Of a stretch of DNA of 64,000 nucleotides, positions 43,736-52,754 are shown in pieces (position 1 is the stretch's first letter; the number at the start of each line of letters is the position of its first letter). A program made the translations under genes and the position numbers. Below the pieces are notes generated by a model. That model saw nothing but the letters and a program-made list of their open reading frames with translations, had not been told where the DNA came from and did not search any database. The stretch is taken from contig JAFZRJ010000013.1 in NCBI GenBank assembly GCA_017619935.1, positions 1 to 64,000 of the forward strand. The letters are read 5' to 3'. The stretch is from Muribaculaceae bacterium. GTDB lineage: Bacteria > Bacteroidota > Bacteroidia > Bacteroidales > Muribaculaceae.

Positions 43736-45541
43736 ATGGACCAAATCAAAGGATTCAAAAACCTGATGCGCTCTCGCACGATGCTGTTTTTCGTGCTGGC
43801 GGTGGCTGCACTCGCGTTGCAGTTGTTCCTGCTCAACAGGTATATCGTCAATAAATTCAATTACAACTACAACACCACCATTTTCAAGTTCTACAGCGCG
43901 GCGGTGGCATTGGCCGACGCCATCATCCTGCTAACGGTGTACTGGTTGCTGCCGCAACGGCGCAAGGTTTGGACCTGGTTGCTGCTGGCGCTACTGCTCG
44001 TGTACGGCTTGGTGCAGATGCTGTATTTCCCCACCTATCACGATATCATGCCGTGGTCATCGTTCGCCTACGTGCAGAACGTGGACTCGGTGCTCATCCA
44101 TAGCGCGCTGGGCGAGTTCAAAGTGATGCACTTGTTGCTGTTTGTACCCATGACCGCGCTGCTGGTGGCTTGGGTGCTGTGGCGACGTCGTATCGCCAAC
44201 GAGCACTTGCCACACCGCACACGCATGTGGATGGTAATAACGTGTGTTTTCGCCTACTTGGCAATCCACTTCGGCATGCTTTTTGCCAACGATGGCGGCC
44301 TATTGGTACAAAAAGGTCCACTCAACCGCAGGGTAAAAACCTACTCACAACTCATAGCCACACACACACGCTATTACCTCAAATTTGGTTTTGTGGCCTA
44401 TAGCACACGAGCCGCTATCCGCACTGTGATGGAAAGCCGCGACATGAGTGCCGACGAACGTCAACAAGTGGAGGCTTATCTTGCCGACTTGCCGAAATAT
44501 TCCGACAACCCCTTCGGCCAACAAGGGAAGAACCTGATATTCATCGTGGTGGAATCGCTCAATGCATGGGTCATCGACCTTGAGATCGACGGCCGACCGG
44601 TAACTCCTGTACTGAACGCACTATGTGCCGATAGTTCAGCCCTGGTGGCGCTTCACGTGAAAACGCAAGTGAAGACGGGCCACTCGAGCGATGGGCATTT
44701 CATGTATAACACTGGGTTATTGCCACTCACTACCGAGAGCGTCGCCATGAACTACGGCAGTTGCGACTACCCCGCCCTAGCCAAGGCGCTGAAAGGCTAT
44801 CACTGTTTTGAACGAATATGTGAGGGTGGCACCGTGTGGAACCAATTTGAGACCTGCCGTAGCTATGGTTTTGAAAAACTGTATGATTTTGACGACCTAC
44901 GACCCATCGTGGAAGAGTGCGACTGGATGGAAGACCGGGCGCTGTTCAGACGTGGTCCTGACCATGTGGCGAAAGCCCGAAAACCATATTTTATGTTCAT
45001 GGTCACGGCCAACATGCACAGTCCTTACGACAAACCGCGCATGGTCAAGACCGGCTGGATTTCGGACAGTAAGGCCTACACTCCTGAGGTGCGTAATTAT
45101 CTGGATGTGACCAGCGTTTTTGACGAGGAACTGGGCATCTTCCTAGACAAATTGAAACAGATGGGTGCCTACGACAACACCATCATCGTCATCGCCAGCG
45201 ACCACACCGAGCGCGTGGATGACGACCCCAAAGGGCGGGCATCAATCAGTCCAGAGGGTGATGACTGTGTGTTTATCGCGTTGAACACAGGCCATGGAGG
45301 TCGCATCAATGACATTGTGGGCCAAATTGACGTGTACCCCACCGTGCTCGACTTGATGGGCGCCAACGACTACCCCTGGAAAGGACTGGGTCGCAGCATG
45401 CTGCGCCATCCTGAGGGCGCGGTCGCTATCGGGCCCGACTTGGTCAAAGGACACAGCGACCCCGCTACGGTCAACCGCATGAAAGAAGCATGGCGAATCT
45501 CCGAACTGATGATTACCCGCCATTATTTCAAGAAAAAATAA
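43736..45541 (+). CDS. LTA-synthase/sulfatase-family phosphotransferase
   Basis: 601 residues: five N-terminal helices (residues about 14-200, e.g. FFVLAVAALALQLFLLNRYI), then an alkaline-phosphatase-fold periplasmic domain. FIVVESLNAWVIDLE gives the metal-binding Glu, VTANMHSPYD and VIASDHTERVDD the His and Asp-His ligands. Where LtaS proteins carry a nucleophilic Thr, the text here is TGHSSDGHF, so a Ser may serve. Gram-negative relatives transfer phosphoglycerol or phosphoethanolamine to envelope glycans. It has its own promoter and stands alone. Confidence 0.88.
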   Translation: MDQIKGFKNLMRSRTMLFFVLAVAALALQLFLLNRYIVNKFNYNYNTTIFKFYSAAVALADAIILLTVYWLLPQRRKVWTWLLLALLLVYGLVQMLYFPTYHDIMPWSSFAYVQNVDSVLIHSALGEFKVMHLLLFVPMTALLVAWVLWRRRIANEHLPHRTRMWMVITCVFAYLAIHFGMLFANDGGLLVQKGPLNRRVKTYSQLIATHTRYYLKFGFVAYSTRAAIRTVMESRDMSADERQQVEAYLADLPKYSDNPFGQQGKNLIFIVVESLNAWVIDLEIDGRPVTPVLNALCADSSALVALHVKTQVKTGHSSDGHFMYNTGLLPLTTESVAMNYGSCDYPALAKALKGYHCFERICEGGTVWNQFETCRSYGFEKLYDFDDLRPIVEECDWMEDRALFRRGPDHVAKARKPYFMFMVTANMHSPYDKPRMVKTGWISDSKAYTPEVRNYLDVTSVFDEELGIFLDKLKQMGAYDNTIIVIASDHTERVDDDPKGRASISPEGDDCVFIALNTGHGGRINDIVGQIDVYPTVLDLMGANDYPWKGLGRSMLRHPEGAVAIGPDLVKGHSDPATVNRMKEAWRISELMITRHYFKKK

Positions 45542-45567
45542 GTTTACAAACTCCCGTTAAGTAGAGA

Positions 45568-46554
45568 CTACTTTTTTGTCAATGTTGCCAAGTAATCCTT
45601 AACTTGACGCAAAACTGACATATCATCTGTAGACAATATCAGTTCAATCAACGATTGCTTAACACCTCTCAATCCATATTCAGCAATAGGTTCCTTCGCT
45701 GTTGGCTCATTGCTTTTCAGATTATCAGTATCTAATCCATCCAAATCCAGCATTTCATTAGATATCTGACGTATGCCTCCCTGTTTGAGATCTGGAGTAT
45801 TTAGTCGAATGTCACAATCTATAACAAACACATTTCCTCCATCAGACATGATAACGTTCTCATCATGCACATCGCTCAAATAGATTTTAGGAGTGGCATA
45901 AGTCCAATTACCTGGATTCTTCAATTCAAATCCCATCATTCCTAAAAAGTGAGCAATCTCTTCATCTGAAATATGACGTCCCTTGATAAAAGGTTGTTCA
46001 ACAATTATTTTGAAATCGCCCTTGTCATCTCGGCCAAAGCCCAATACGATGAGACGCGTTTCAGGAAAATAAGCATTGTGCAACGTGACACGGTCCAAAG
46101 CCAATAATGGCAGGATGTAGTAGTCTAAACCTATTGACTTAATCAAAGATGGGCCATGGTCAAATACGACAGCCTCGCCACCCTCAGCTATTTGTTCTCC
46201 CAAGTCTATTGATAATGACTTATTAACATTGTCAATCCAACATCCTGTGGCGCGAGCCCACGACTCTATGCATTCGGCTTGTTGTTTTGCGTTTTCAAGT
46301 TCTGCTTTGAAGTCTGAGAAGTGACTTTGAGTTGGCGAATTTGTTCCAGTTTTTGCTGCCGCGAGTAAGGATGCAATGACATGCGTTGCACCTCCCGTTG
46401 AGCAACCATGCTGCTCAATCGGTGAAAATCGTTGATAAACAAGCTTTCCATTGATGAATTGTTCGGCATAACTGTCAAGTTTTTGCAGACCTTCGGGGGT
46501 AAACCCCTCGTCAATAATTGCATTGACTAAAGCCCAGAAATCTGCATTATACAT
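45568..46554 (-). CDS. Polyvalent-protein-type kinase-like protein
   Basis: 328 residues. The N-terminal 95 residues are helical and variable. Kinase-like features follow: GGEAVVFDHG near 130 (glycine loop), SLIKSIGLDYY (candidate Lys), a hinge-like segment VEQPFIKGRHIS, and KIYLSDVHDENVIMSDGGNVFVIDCDIRLN (given as residues about 225-254), where SDVHDENV replaces the catalytic loop and VIDCD the DFG region. This matches the Ser/Thr/Tyr kinase domain found in polyvalent proteins of mobile elements. Base composition is clearly more AT-rich than both neighbours, a sign of transfer. Target unknown. Confidence 0.7.
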   Translation of the reverse strand: MYNADFWALVNAIIDEGFTPEGLQKLDSYAEQFINGKLVYQRFSPIEQHGCSTGGATHVIASLLAAAKTGTNSPTQSHFSDFKAELENAKQQAECIESWARATGCWIDNVNKSLSIDLGEQIAEGGEAVVFDHGPSLIKSIGLDYYILPLLALDRVTLHNAYFPETRLIVLGFGRDDKGDFKIIVEQPFIKGRHISDEEIAHFLGMMGFELKNPGNWTYATPKIYLSDVHDENVIMSDGGNVFVIDCDIRLNTPDLKQGGIRQISNEMLDLDGLDTDNLKSNEPTAKEPIAEYGLRGVKQSLIELILSTDDMSVLRQVKDYLATLTKK

Positions 46555-46614
46555 ATTCTATTTTTTCTTGCTGATGTAGCAGTTTTTCAAAATTATCTTG
46601 TTTAATTCCGTTGG

Positions 46615-46622
46615 CAAAGTTA
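46615..46622 (-). promoter_or_regulatory. -7 element of the kinase-like gene
   Basis: TAACTTTG on the reverse strand; an ATTG lies 20 bp upstream in place of TTTG. Start near 46609, about 55 nt before the ATG. Confidence 0.45.
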
Positions 46623-46725
46623 GTAATAATCTTTGAATAATCAATATTCGGTCATTAAAAAACACTTAGCTCTTCGCTGACCATCATTATCCAAATATTA
46701 ATTATGCCATTTGGCGAAAAATTTG

Positions 46726-46733
46726 TAAATTTG
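46726..46733 (+). promoter_or_regulatory. -7 element of the DUF6056-ruvC-acyltransferase run
   Basis: TAAATTTG fits TAnnTTTG; predicted start near 46738, about 18-30 nt before the candidate start codons. No clean -33. Confidence 0.4.
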
Positions 46734-46755
46734 CCGTTGTGAAACAAACAAAAAG

Positions 46756-48459
46756 TTGTTGTTATATATGTTGTCGCGAACGATATCCAAATCGAAAATT
46801 GCCTACTGGTGTGTGCTGCTGTTGATAGCAGCGCTTTTTGGTGTGCTGAATGTGCTCACCACATGGAAAGGCGACGACCTGTTGCATGGCCTTGTGGCCG
46901 GCAACACCACCGAACACATCACTAATTGGTCATCGCTGATGCGTTCGCAGGCGTTTCATTACATGGACGACAACGGCCGGCTCGCTGACTTCTTCGCCCA
47001 ACTGTTTTGCGGTCTCCTTGGCAAGCCCGCCTTCAACTTGGTAAATGTGCTGGTCACCGTCGCATTTTTCCATGTTATGGTACTGCTCATCGCGCGTGGG
47101 CGCAGCAGTTTGACGGCACTGGCGCTGGCACTGGCCTTTGTGATGACATTGATGCCAACACCTGGTGAAACTATGCTGTGGATATCGGGTGCCACCAATT
47201 ATCTGTGGTCAATGACCGCGACACTGATTCTGCTGATGTGGCTCAACCGCAGTGTTTCCCAACCCATGGCAAGCCTTTGGAGAGATGTAGCGTTGTTCTT
47301 CTATGCCCTGTTTGCGGGGGCCATGAACGAGAGTTTCACGGCCGGCACACTGCTGGGACTCATGATATATTTTGCCCTCAACCCGTCGTTGTTCAAACGC
47401 TCGGCCATACTGCTTTTACTAGGTTATGTCTTGGGGTTTGTCGTCATTCTTGCTTCGCCGGGAGGTTGGGCACGATTGATGTCGGGCGACGTGAATCTGC
47501 ATTTATCCTTGGGGCAAATGGTGTCGCGCCGCGCCATCAACACTTGCACCAAGAGTGTCCACTTTGTAACTCCTGTGCTAGTTGTCGTGGGCGCGTTACT
47601 GATGCTCATCACCCATCGGGGCAAGGAACTGAAGCGCAACGTACTGGTGTGGGTATTTGCTGGTATATTGGCATCCATTATCGCGCTGAGCATCACCACC
47701 AGTTACCGCAGCTACACGGCTTTTTCGGTGCTGAGTTTCCTCATCGTGGCTCAATGGCTGCATGAGTACCTTGATGACAAACGATGGAGTCGATGGTTGG
47801 CAGTTGCCCTGCTGCTTGGCTGCATTCCGCTAGGGGTGCAGGCGGTGCGTAAGGTCTATGTATATAAACAGTATGACGACGCCGTAATTGCCGCCATCAA
47901 GGCTGCGCCCGAAGAGTGTGTTCTGCCTGCAGCACGCACTCCGGTTCAAAGCCGGTGGGTGTTCCCCGTGAACTATGACAACGAGGCTTACTTCCCCCAT
48001 CAGATGTATTATGCCCGTTATTATCACAAGAGCGACCTGCAATTCCTGGCTCCCGACATTTTCTCGCGCTACAAAAGCGGCAAGATGCTTGAAGGCGGAA
48101 CGGTGGCTCCCTTTGTATCGGAAACACAAGGCGACACACTGCATATCATGACGTTTGAAGGACACCCATATTCCATCATCGACGTTGGAACCGAGCGCCC
48201 CCAGGTGCGAACTTCAACCCTCAAGGTTTATTACGCCTCTATGGAGGAACACCTTGGAGCCGAGCAGTCGGCACGACTAAAAAGATGGGGCGAATTTCCT
48301 GAATTCATGCCCATGCGTTATTGCTGTCTGAACGTGGCGGGGCGCTACTATCTGGTGCTGCCCGAACTCACCGACGACATGGTGAAGCTGGAATTCCCCT
48401 ACGACTCGAAGGAGCAGGAAACGTGGCGACGATTCGTCAAAGAAACTCAAGAGAATTAG
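46756..48459 (+). CDS. DUF6056-type multi-pass membrane protein
   Basis: 567 residues (an internal ATG at 46768 is equally possible). About ten hydrophobic helices in residues 10-400, with WKGDDLLHG and [17 protein letters not shown] in the first periplasmic loop, an acidic pattern seen in GT-C type glycosyltransferases. The C-terminal 170 residues are soluble ([21 protein letters not shown]). Related Bacteroidales proteins are annotated DUF6056; a sugar-transfer role is plausible but unproven. The stop lies 1 nt before the ruvC start. Confidence 0.82.
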   Translation: MLLYMLSRTISKSKIAYWCVLLLIAALFGVLNVLTTWKGDDLLHGLVAGNTTEHITNWSSLMRSQAFHYMDDNGRLADFFAQLFCGLLGKPAFNLVNVLVTVAFFHVMVLLIARGRSSLTALALALAFVMTLMPTPGETMLWISGATNYLWSMTATLILLMWLNRSVSQPMASLWRDVALFFYALFAGAMNESFTAGTLLGLMIYFALNPSLFKRSAILLLLGYVLGFVVILASPGGWARLMSGDVNLHLSLGQMVSRRAINTCTKSVHFVTPVLVVVGALLMLITHRGKELKRNVLVWVFAGILASIIALSITTSYRSYTAFSVLSFLIVAQWLHEYLDDKRWSRWLAVALLLGCIPLGVQAVRKVYVYKQYDDAVIAAIKAAPEECVLPAARTPVQSRWVFPVNYDNEAYFPHQMYYARYYHKSDLQFLAPDIFSRYKSGKMLEGGTVAPFVSETQGDTLHIMTFEGHPYSIIDVGTERPQVRTSTLKVYYASMEEHLGAEQSARLKRWGEFPEFMPMRYCCLNVAGRYYLVLPELTDDMVKLEFPYDSKEQETWRRFVKETQEN

Positions 48460-48460
48460 T

Positions 48461-49024
48461 ATGACTGAACAGTGGGATAAAATCATTATAGGCATAGACC
48501 CCGGCACCAACGTGATGGGCTGGGGCTTGCTGGGCATCAAGGGAAAGAAACCGAGTCTGATAGTGATGGGTGTGCTCAAGTTGAGCAGGATGGAAGACCA
48601 CTACATGCGACTGCACCGCATCTTTGAGCGTGTGAAAGGCTTGATTGACCAATATCTGCCCGATGAGATGGCCATCGAGGCACCGTTCTACGGCAAGAAT
48701 GTGCAATCAATGCTCAAACTGGGACGTGCCCAAGGAGTGGCTATGGCAGCCGCACTGAATCACGAAGTGCCCATCACCGAATATGAGCCACGAAAAATCA
48801 AAATGGCGATTACCGGCAACGGCGCTGCCAGCAAAGAGCAAGTGGCCGCCATGCTACAACGCGAACTGAACATCGCTCCCGAACAAATGCCCGACTTGCT
48901 CGACGCCACCGATGCGCTAGCCGTGGCCCTGTGCCACTTCTACGAAAGTCAGAAACCGATACAGTCACATGGTGCCAAGTCGTGGAAAGCATTCGTCACC
49001 GCCAACCCCGACCGTGTGAAATGA
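48461..49024 (+). CDS. ruvC: Crossover junction endodeoxyribonuclease RuvC
   Basis: Holliday-junction resolvase. 187 residues with the four acidic active-site residues in place: [16 protein letters not shown] (Asp near 12), [13 protein letters not shown] (Glu near 69) and [15 protein letters not shown] (two Asp near 145-148). [13 protein letters not shown] is also conserved. It lies 1 nt after the membrane protein and 18 nt before the acyltransferase. RuvA and RuvB are not in the window. Confidence 0.97.
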   Translation: MTEQWDKIIIGIDPGTNVMGWGLLGIKGKKPSLIVMGVLKLSRMEDHYMRLHRIFERVKGLIDQYLPDEMAIEAPFYGKNVQSMLKLGRAQGVAMAAALNHEVPITEYEPRKIKMAITGNGAASKEQVAAMLQRELNIAPEQMPDLLDATDALAVALCHFYESQKPIQSHGAKSWKAFVTANPDRVK

Positions 49025-49042
49025 CCAAAGAAACCGAACAAG

Positions 49043-50116
49043 ATGAACAAAGGAGATTTACTTACACGCAGCGAATGTGCCATACTCAAAGCGATTGCCA
49101 TCGTGATGATTATGACCCACAACTTTTCGCATCTGATTGAGGGCATCGTGCCGGAAAACGAGTTTTCGTTCACGGTCGACCGAGGGAAAGAATTGTTAGT
49201 GCATCTGGCACATCCCGATTACAACATTCTGCTCCATCTGCTCTCGTTTTTCGGCCACTACGGTGTGCCCTTGTTCCTGTTTCTGAGTGGATATGGGTTG
49301 GTCATGAAGTATGAGCGTAGCGAACATGCCGCTCCAGGGTTCTTCCGGTTCGTGGGACAGCACTATGTGAAGTTGCTCAAACTCATGTTCCTGGGATTCG
49401 TGTGCTACATGATTATCCGCTATTCCATGCAAGTGAACCACACGCTTGCCATGGGAAAGGTGAACATATTGGCCCAATTCGCCATGGTCATCAACTTTCT
49501 CTCCGAACCGTGGCTTCGCATCAAGCCTGGTCCTTACTGGTTTTTTGGATTGATGCTGCAACTCTATGTCATTTATCGAGCCGTACTTTATGCTCCCAGC
49601 GACAGCAAAGCGCGCCGTTGGGTGTGGCCTGTGGTGTTCATCTTGGTGTGTTGGGTGATGCAAATATGGGGTGCCAATCCTCATCATCATCGCTGGCTAG
49701 GATGGATGCGTTATAATTTCTTTGTGGCTGCACTGCCGTTTGCGCTGGGGCTGCTGGTAGCACGCTATCAAGTGTCGTTCACGCTCAAGCGATGGCAATG
49801 GTGCTTGGGATGGCTAGCCGCGTGGGCCGTAGTGCTAGGCATGAACTTCAGTTTCCACCTGTGGCTGTGGGCACCGGCAATGGTTGTGGTGTCGGTTGTA
49901 TCGCTCGCCAAGGCGCTGCCCCGATGGACCCACACCCCACTGGTGTGGACGGGAGGCATATCGGCCATGCTCTTTGTTGTGCACCCGTTAGTGAGGACCG
50001 TACTCATTGACCATGCCAAGGATGGTTACATCTATTCGTTGATACTGCTTTATCTGGTGGTGTCGTTTGTACTGGCTATTGCTTATAAATGGCTGCTGAA
50101 GCGCATCAAAATATAG
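49043..50116 (+). CDS. Acyltransferase family 3 membrane protein
   Basis: 357 residues with about ten helices. The N-terminus (LTRSECAILKAIAIVMIMTHNF) has the catalytic-type His in MTHN, and HYGVPLFLFLSGYGLVMKYE is the conserved second helix. It differs from the two tandem acyltransferases at 37-39 kb and is closer to O-acetyltransferases of the OafA kind with WFFGLMLQLYVIYRA. Acceptor unknown. It overlaps the convergent DUF4112 gene by 11 bp. Confidence 0.88.
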   Translation: MNKGDLLTRSECAILKAIAIVMIMTHNFSHLIEGIVPENEFSFTVDRGKELLVHLAHPDYNILLHLLSFFGHYGVPLFLFLSGYGLVMKYERSEHAAPGFFRFVGQHYVKLLKLMFLGFVCYMIIRYSMQVNHTLAMGKVNILAQFAMVINFLSEPWLRIKPGPYWFFGLMLQLYVIYRAVLYAPSDSKARRWVWPVVFILVCWVMQIWGANPHHHRWLGWMRYNFFVAALPFALGLLVARYQVSFTLKRWQWCLGWLAAWAVVLGMNFSFHLWLWAPAMVVVSVVSLAKALPRWTHTPLVWTGGISAMLFVVHPLVRTVLIDHAKDGYIYSLILLYLVVSFVLAIAYKWLLKRIKI

Positions 50117-50579
50117 CACCTATCACCTTGGCCACCATCCACACGAGCAGCACAATCACCCCCAACATGAGCACGATGGCTGCTACACTCTGCCACACCC
50201 TGGAATTCACCTCATTGATGATTACGGGATCTCCGCCCACATATCCTTCCACAAGTCGTATGTTCTGTTTATTACTGCGGTGGAACACGTCAATCACATC
50301 ACCCACATAGAATGGAATGAGACCCAGCATCAGGTCGCGCACGATATTGTTGAGCAGCGCAATGCTCAAGGCGGGCGACTTGACGACAAATGCGCCCACA
50401 TAGACAAACACCATCGAAATCAAAGCCGTGACTATGTCGCCCACCCCACCCGGGATGAGTCCTGCCGCGGCATCAAGGTAATATTTGTCCATGACCGTGG
50501 CCACACGATGCAGCCAGCCGTAAACGCGGCTCTCGGCCAGTCGTGTAGATAATTGCTTGCTCTGATTCATGCCTGACAT
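50106..50579 (-). CDS. DUF4112 domain membrane protein
   Basis: 157 residues. DKYYLDAAAGLIPGGVGDIV (residues about 31-50), LLNNIVRDLMLGLIPFYVGDVIDVFH and NIRLVEGYV are the DUF4112 signature; three hydrophobic segments include IVLMLGVIVLLVWMVAKVIG at the C-terminus. Function unknown. It converges on the acyltransferase with an 11-bp overlap and is transcribed away from the small RNA gene only in the sense that both read leftwards. Confidence 0.9.
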   Translation of the reverse strand: MSGMNQSKQLSTRLAESRVYGWLHRVATVMDKYYLDAAAGLIPGGVGDIVTALISMVFVYVGAFVVKSPALSIALLNNIVRDLMLGLIPFYVGDVIDVFHRSNKQNIRLVEGYVGGDPVIINEVNSRVWQSVAAIVLMLGVIVLLVWMVAKVIGAIF

Positions 50580-50617
50580 GTGATTTCAATGGTAGTAGAC
50601 AAAAACCGTGCCATAAC

Positions 50618-50720
50618 AAAAAAAGGGTAAGCGAACTATATCGCGCCGCTACAACCCAATACCCTTGCTTCGGTCAAGACCTGGGGGATTCTTGGGGAGC
50701 TGGCCGTATAGGACTTACCC
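50618..50720 (-). ncRNA. ffs: Structured small RNA, possibly the small SRP (4.5S) RNA
   Basis: A 96-nt RNA starts with GGGUAAG (5' end at 50720) and ends with CUUACCC (50625), followed by seven T residues (50624-50618). The ends pair, CUAUA/UAUAG continues the stem and CCCCAA/UUGGG the upper part, giving one long hairpin. The apical part CCAGGUC...GAAGCAAG resembles the SRP domain IV core (CAGGUC...GAAGCAG), but the GGAA tetraloop is not canonical. A consensus promoter lies directly upstream. That it is an expressed RNA is well supported; the SRP identity is an inference. Confidence 0.65.
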
Positions 50721-50724
50721 GCTG

Positions 50725-50756
50725 CAAAATTACTGCTTTTTCTACAACCCACCAAA
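50725..50756 (-). promoter_or_regulatory. Promoter of the small RNA
   Basis: Reverse-strand TTTG (50753-50756), 20 bp, TAATTTTG (50725-50732), then CAGC and the GGG of the RNA. This fixes the 5' end within a few bases. The remaining part of the 50580-50894 gap shows no gene. Confidence 0.75.
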
Positions 50757-50894
50757 ATAAACTCACTTTTTCTTCCACCTAAAAACTGAAATGGCTCATA
50801 TTAAAAGGTGGATTCAAAGCTACTTAATAGCCATAAATCACTAAGAAACAGCAACCTAGAGGAAGTTGCAAAAGATTTGTCCTCGTTTTACAGG

Positions 50895-52088
50895 TTAGCG
50901 GAGCAGGTCGGTCACTTCGTCTAAGGTTCCGTCATTAGGCGAAGGGGTGACGCCCAACAGATGGCACAACAAGGGATAGATGCACACATTACGGAACGTA
51001 TTGGCCCGTGTGTAGCCCTGCTTGAAATCCGGGCCTATGGCACGGAATCCCACCCACATATCGCTGCAAGTGTGGTCAAAGCCGTGTGTCCCGCCAGGCT
51101 TCCATGGATCCTTGTCGAACACCCAACCCACATCGGGCAACACGATGACGTCGCCCATGTTTTCGTTGTGGCCGTAGTTGAGATAGGCCGGCATCTCACC
51201 TCGTTTCCACACGCGCAAGTGGTCAACGTGCTGCAGCGCGTTGTAGATGGAGTCGACGAACTGCGGACGAGTGGCGTAGATGAGCGCCGGAAAGTCGTTA
51301 TAAATGTGCTCCACCCACTCTTCTTTCAGATAATCTTTGGGATACAGTTGCCGCTCGGGATTGACCCACGTCATACCATGGTCGCCAGTAACGATAAAAT
51401 TGATGTTTTCACCGATGGGCAGTGCTTGCAGGCGCGTCCATAAAACCTGCATAAGCGAATCCATATATTCAACCGCCTGGCGCGTTTCGCGGGAAATGGG
51501 ACCATACTTGTGTCCACTGGCGTCGGGCTCCTCAAAGTAGGCCATTACCAGATGGGGACGTTCCTCTTCGGGCAATGAGAGCAACCGAATGATTTCATCC
51601 ACACGTTGCTCTTTCGTGAGCAAATCTTGCAAGTAATCTTTCCAATAATTGGCATATTCACCCTTGATGGCGACATCGCTGCCTACCCAATAGACAGTGG
51701 CGCTCTTCACACCTTGATGTTTCGCCGTGAGCCAAACGGGGTCGCCGCCATAGTATTGCGGGTCGGTACGCGTTTCCGTATTACTGAGCGAAAACTTCTT
51801 GCCGCTAGAACGAATCTTGAATTTGTTGGCGATGATGCCATGATGGTCGGGCACCAGTCCTGTGGCCAACGTGTAATGGTTGGGAAACGTCTTGCTGGGG
51901 AACGAGGGAGTCATGACCGCTTTCACGCCCTGCTGCGCGAGTTGGTCAAAAAATGGCGTGTCATAGGCTTCGGTATAATCCCAACGAAAGCCGTCGAGTG
52001 ACACAATCACAGTGTAAGAGTCGCGTCCCGCCGCCCATGCGACCATCGCGAGCCAGACAACTACTGAAGTGATAAATATTCTTTTCAT
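50895..52088 (-). CDS. Secreted nucleotide pyrophosphatase/phosphodiesterase (alkaline phosphatase superfamily)
   Basis: 397 residues from the ATG at 52088; the longer frame to 52139 adds a stretch before the signal peptide and is rejected. Signal peptide IFITSVVVWLAMVAWA. ENPP-type catalytic domain: VIVSLDGFRWDYTE (first Asp, metal site), PSFPSKTFPNHYTLATG with the nucleophile Thr near residue 70, AYFEEPDASGHKYGP and VTGDHGMTWV (metal ligands) and GGTHGFDH (last His). It probably cleaves nucleotides or lipid phosphodiesters in the periplasm. No partner nearby. Confidence 0.92.
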   Translation of the reverse strand: MKRIFITSVVVWLAMVAWAAGRDSYTVIVSLDGFRWDYTEAYDTPFFDQLAQQGVKAVMTPSFPSKTFPNHYTLATGLVPDHHGIIANKFKIRSSGKKFSLSNTETRTDPQYYGGDPVWLTAKHQGVKSATVYWVGSDVAIKGEYANYWKDYLQDLLTKEQRVDEIIRLLSLPEEERPHLVMAYFEEPDASGHKYGPISRETRQAVEYMDSLMQVLWTRLQALPIGENINFIVTGDHGMTWVNPERQLYPKDYLKEEWVEHIYNDFPALIYATRPQFVDSIYNALQHVDHLRVWKRGEMPAYLNYGHNENMGDVIVLPDVGWVFDKDPWKPGGTHGFDHTCSDMWVGFRAIGPDFKQGYTRANTFRNVCIYPLLCHLLGVTPSPNDGTLDEVTDLLR

Positions 52089-52270
52089 GAAAAAACCATT
52101 AATTTCGCACAAAGGTACGCATTTGTCGGCAAAGTGCAAACTATTGTCCCGAAAGAGTGGTTTTCACCACCAAAACCACATATTGAACCATGGAACAATA
52201 AATGAAAGGGATACAAAATTCCCGAAAAGTCATAACTTTTCAGGATTATAAATGTATTAGGGAAATCAAT

Positions 52271-52300
52271 GAGGGTGTGTCAAAATTCTGGCATGCCCTC
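52271..52300. repeat. Degenerate copy of the GAGGGTGTGTC hairpin
   Basis: It starts GAGGGTGTGTCAAAATT and ends GCATGCCCTC, a decayed version of the perfect palindrome at 52698-52728. The two copies bracket repeat B. Confidence 0.6.
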
Positions 52301-52367
52301 AGTTGTTTCAAAGTTGTTATGCTTTTTCCTGTTTTTCCGCAATGGGCACGCAAAAATATTAGGTGGT

Positions 52368-52654
52368 GAAGCATCGAAGATGCTAGGCGGGTCGAAGCCC
52401 CGGCATCGTGTTAAAAACCATGCGAGCACCCAGTAAGGGTGCGACGCTTGGTTCACAACTGCGACTCTGGGCGGTGCGTCGAAGACGAACTTCTGCGTTG
52501 TCTTTGGCGCTGCATGTACTGGTTGAAGTTCCTCTTCTAGGCACCTTTTCATAGATAGCGCAAGGACCAAGCTGCGAGGGTCTTCGACCCTCTTGCATGG
52601 TCTTAAAGACAAATAGTTTCTCCGAAGCATTCTGCGTCTTCGACGCAACACGCC
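52368..52654 (-). repeat. Interspersed hairpin-rich repeat, copy B
   Basis: Reverse complement of copy A (21394-21624) over about 215 bp, plus some 57 extra bases between AAGCGTCGC and GCATCTTCGATGC that bring two more hairpins (CACCCAGTAAGGGTG near 52430 and GGGTCGAAGCCC near 52390). Perfect triloop stems here are GCATC-GAA-GATGC (52371-52383), GAGGGTC-TTC-GACCCTC (52576-52592) and GCGTC-TTC-GACGC (around 52633-52645). Confidence 0.75.
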
Positions 52655-52697
52655 AAAATTTGAACCTTGCGCTCCGGAGCAACGACTGATAACTAGT

Positions 52698-52728
52698 GAG
52701 GGTGTGTCAAAAATTTTGACACACCCTC
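52698..52728. terminator. Perfect 15-bp palindromic terminator
   Basis: GAGGGTGTGTCAAAA, one base, then TTTTGACACACCCTC. It lies 27 nt after the stop of the Oar-like receptor gene (reverse) and could stop transcription from either side; the T-rich arm gives the U run. Confidence 0.65.
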
Positions 52729-52754
52729 ATTGAAGTTATGAATGATGTCTTCGA

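Larger units (their letters stand above)
52089..52754. other. Intergenic region holding repeat copy B
   Basis: 665 bp without a supported gene: about 180 bp of AT-rich sequence, then a degenerate hairpin copy (52271-52300), the hairpin-rich repeat (52368-52654) and a perfect terminator-like hairpin (52698-52728). Open frames in the repeat are artefacts of its GC-rich composition. Confidence 0.6.
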
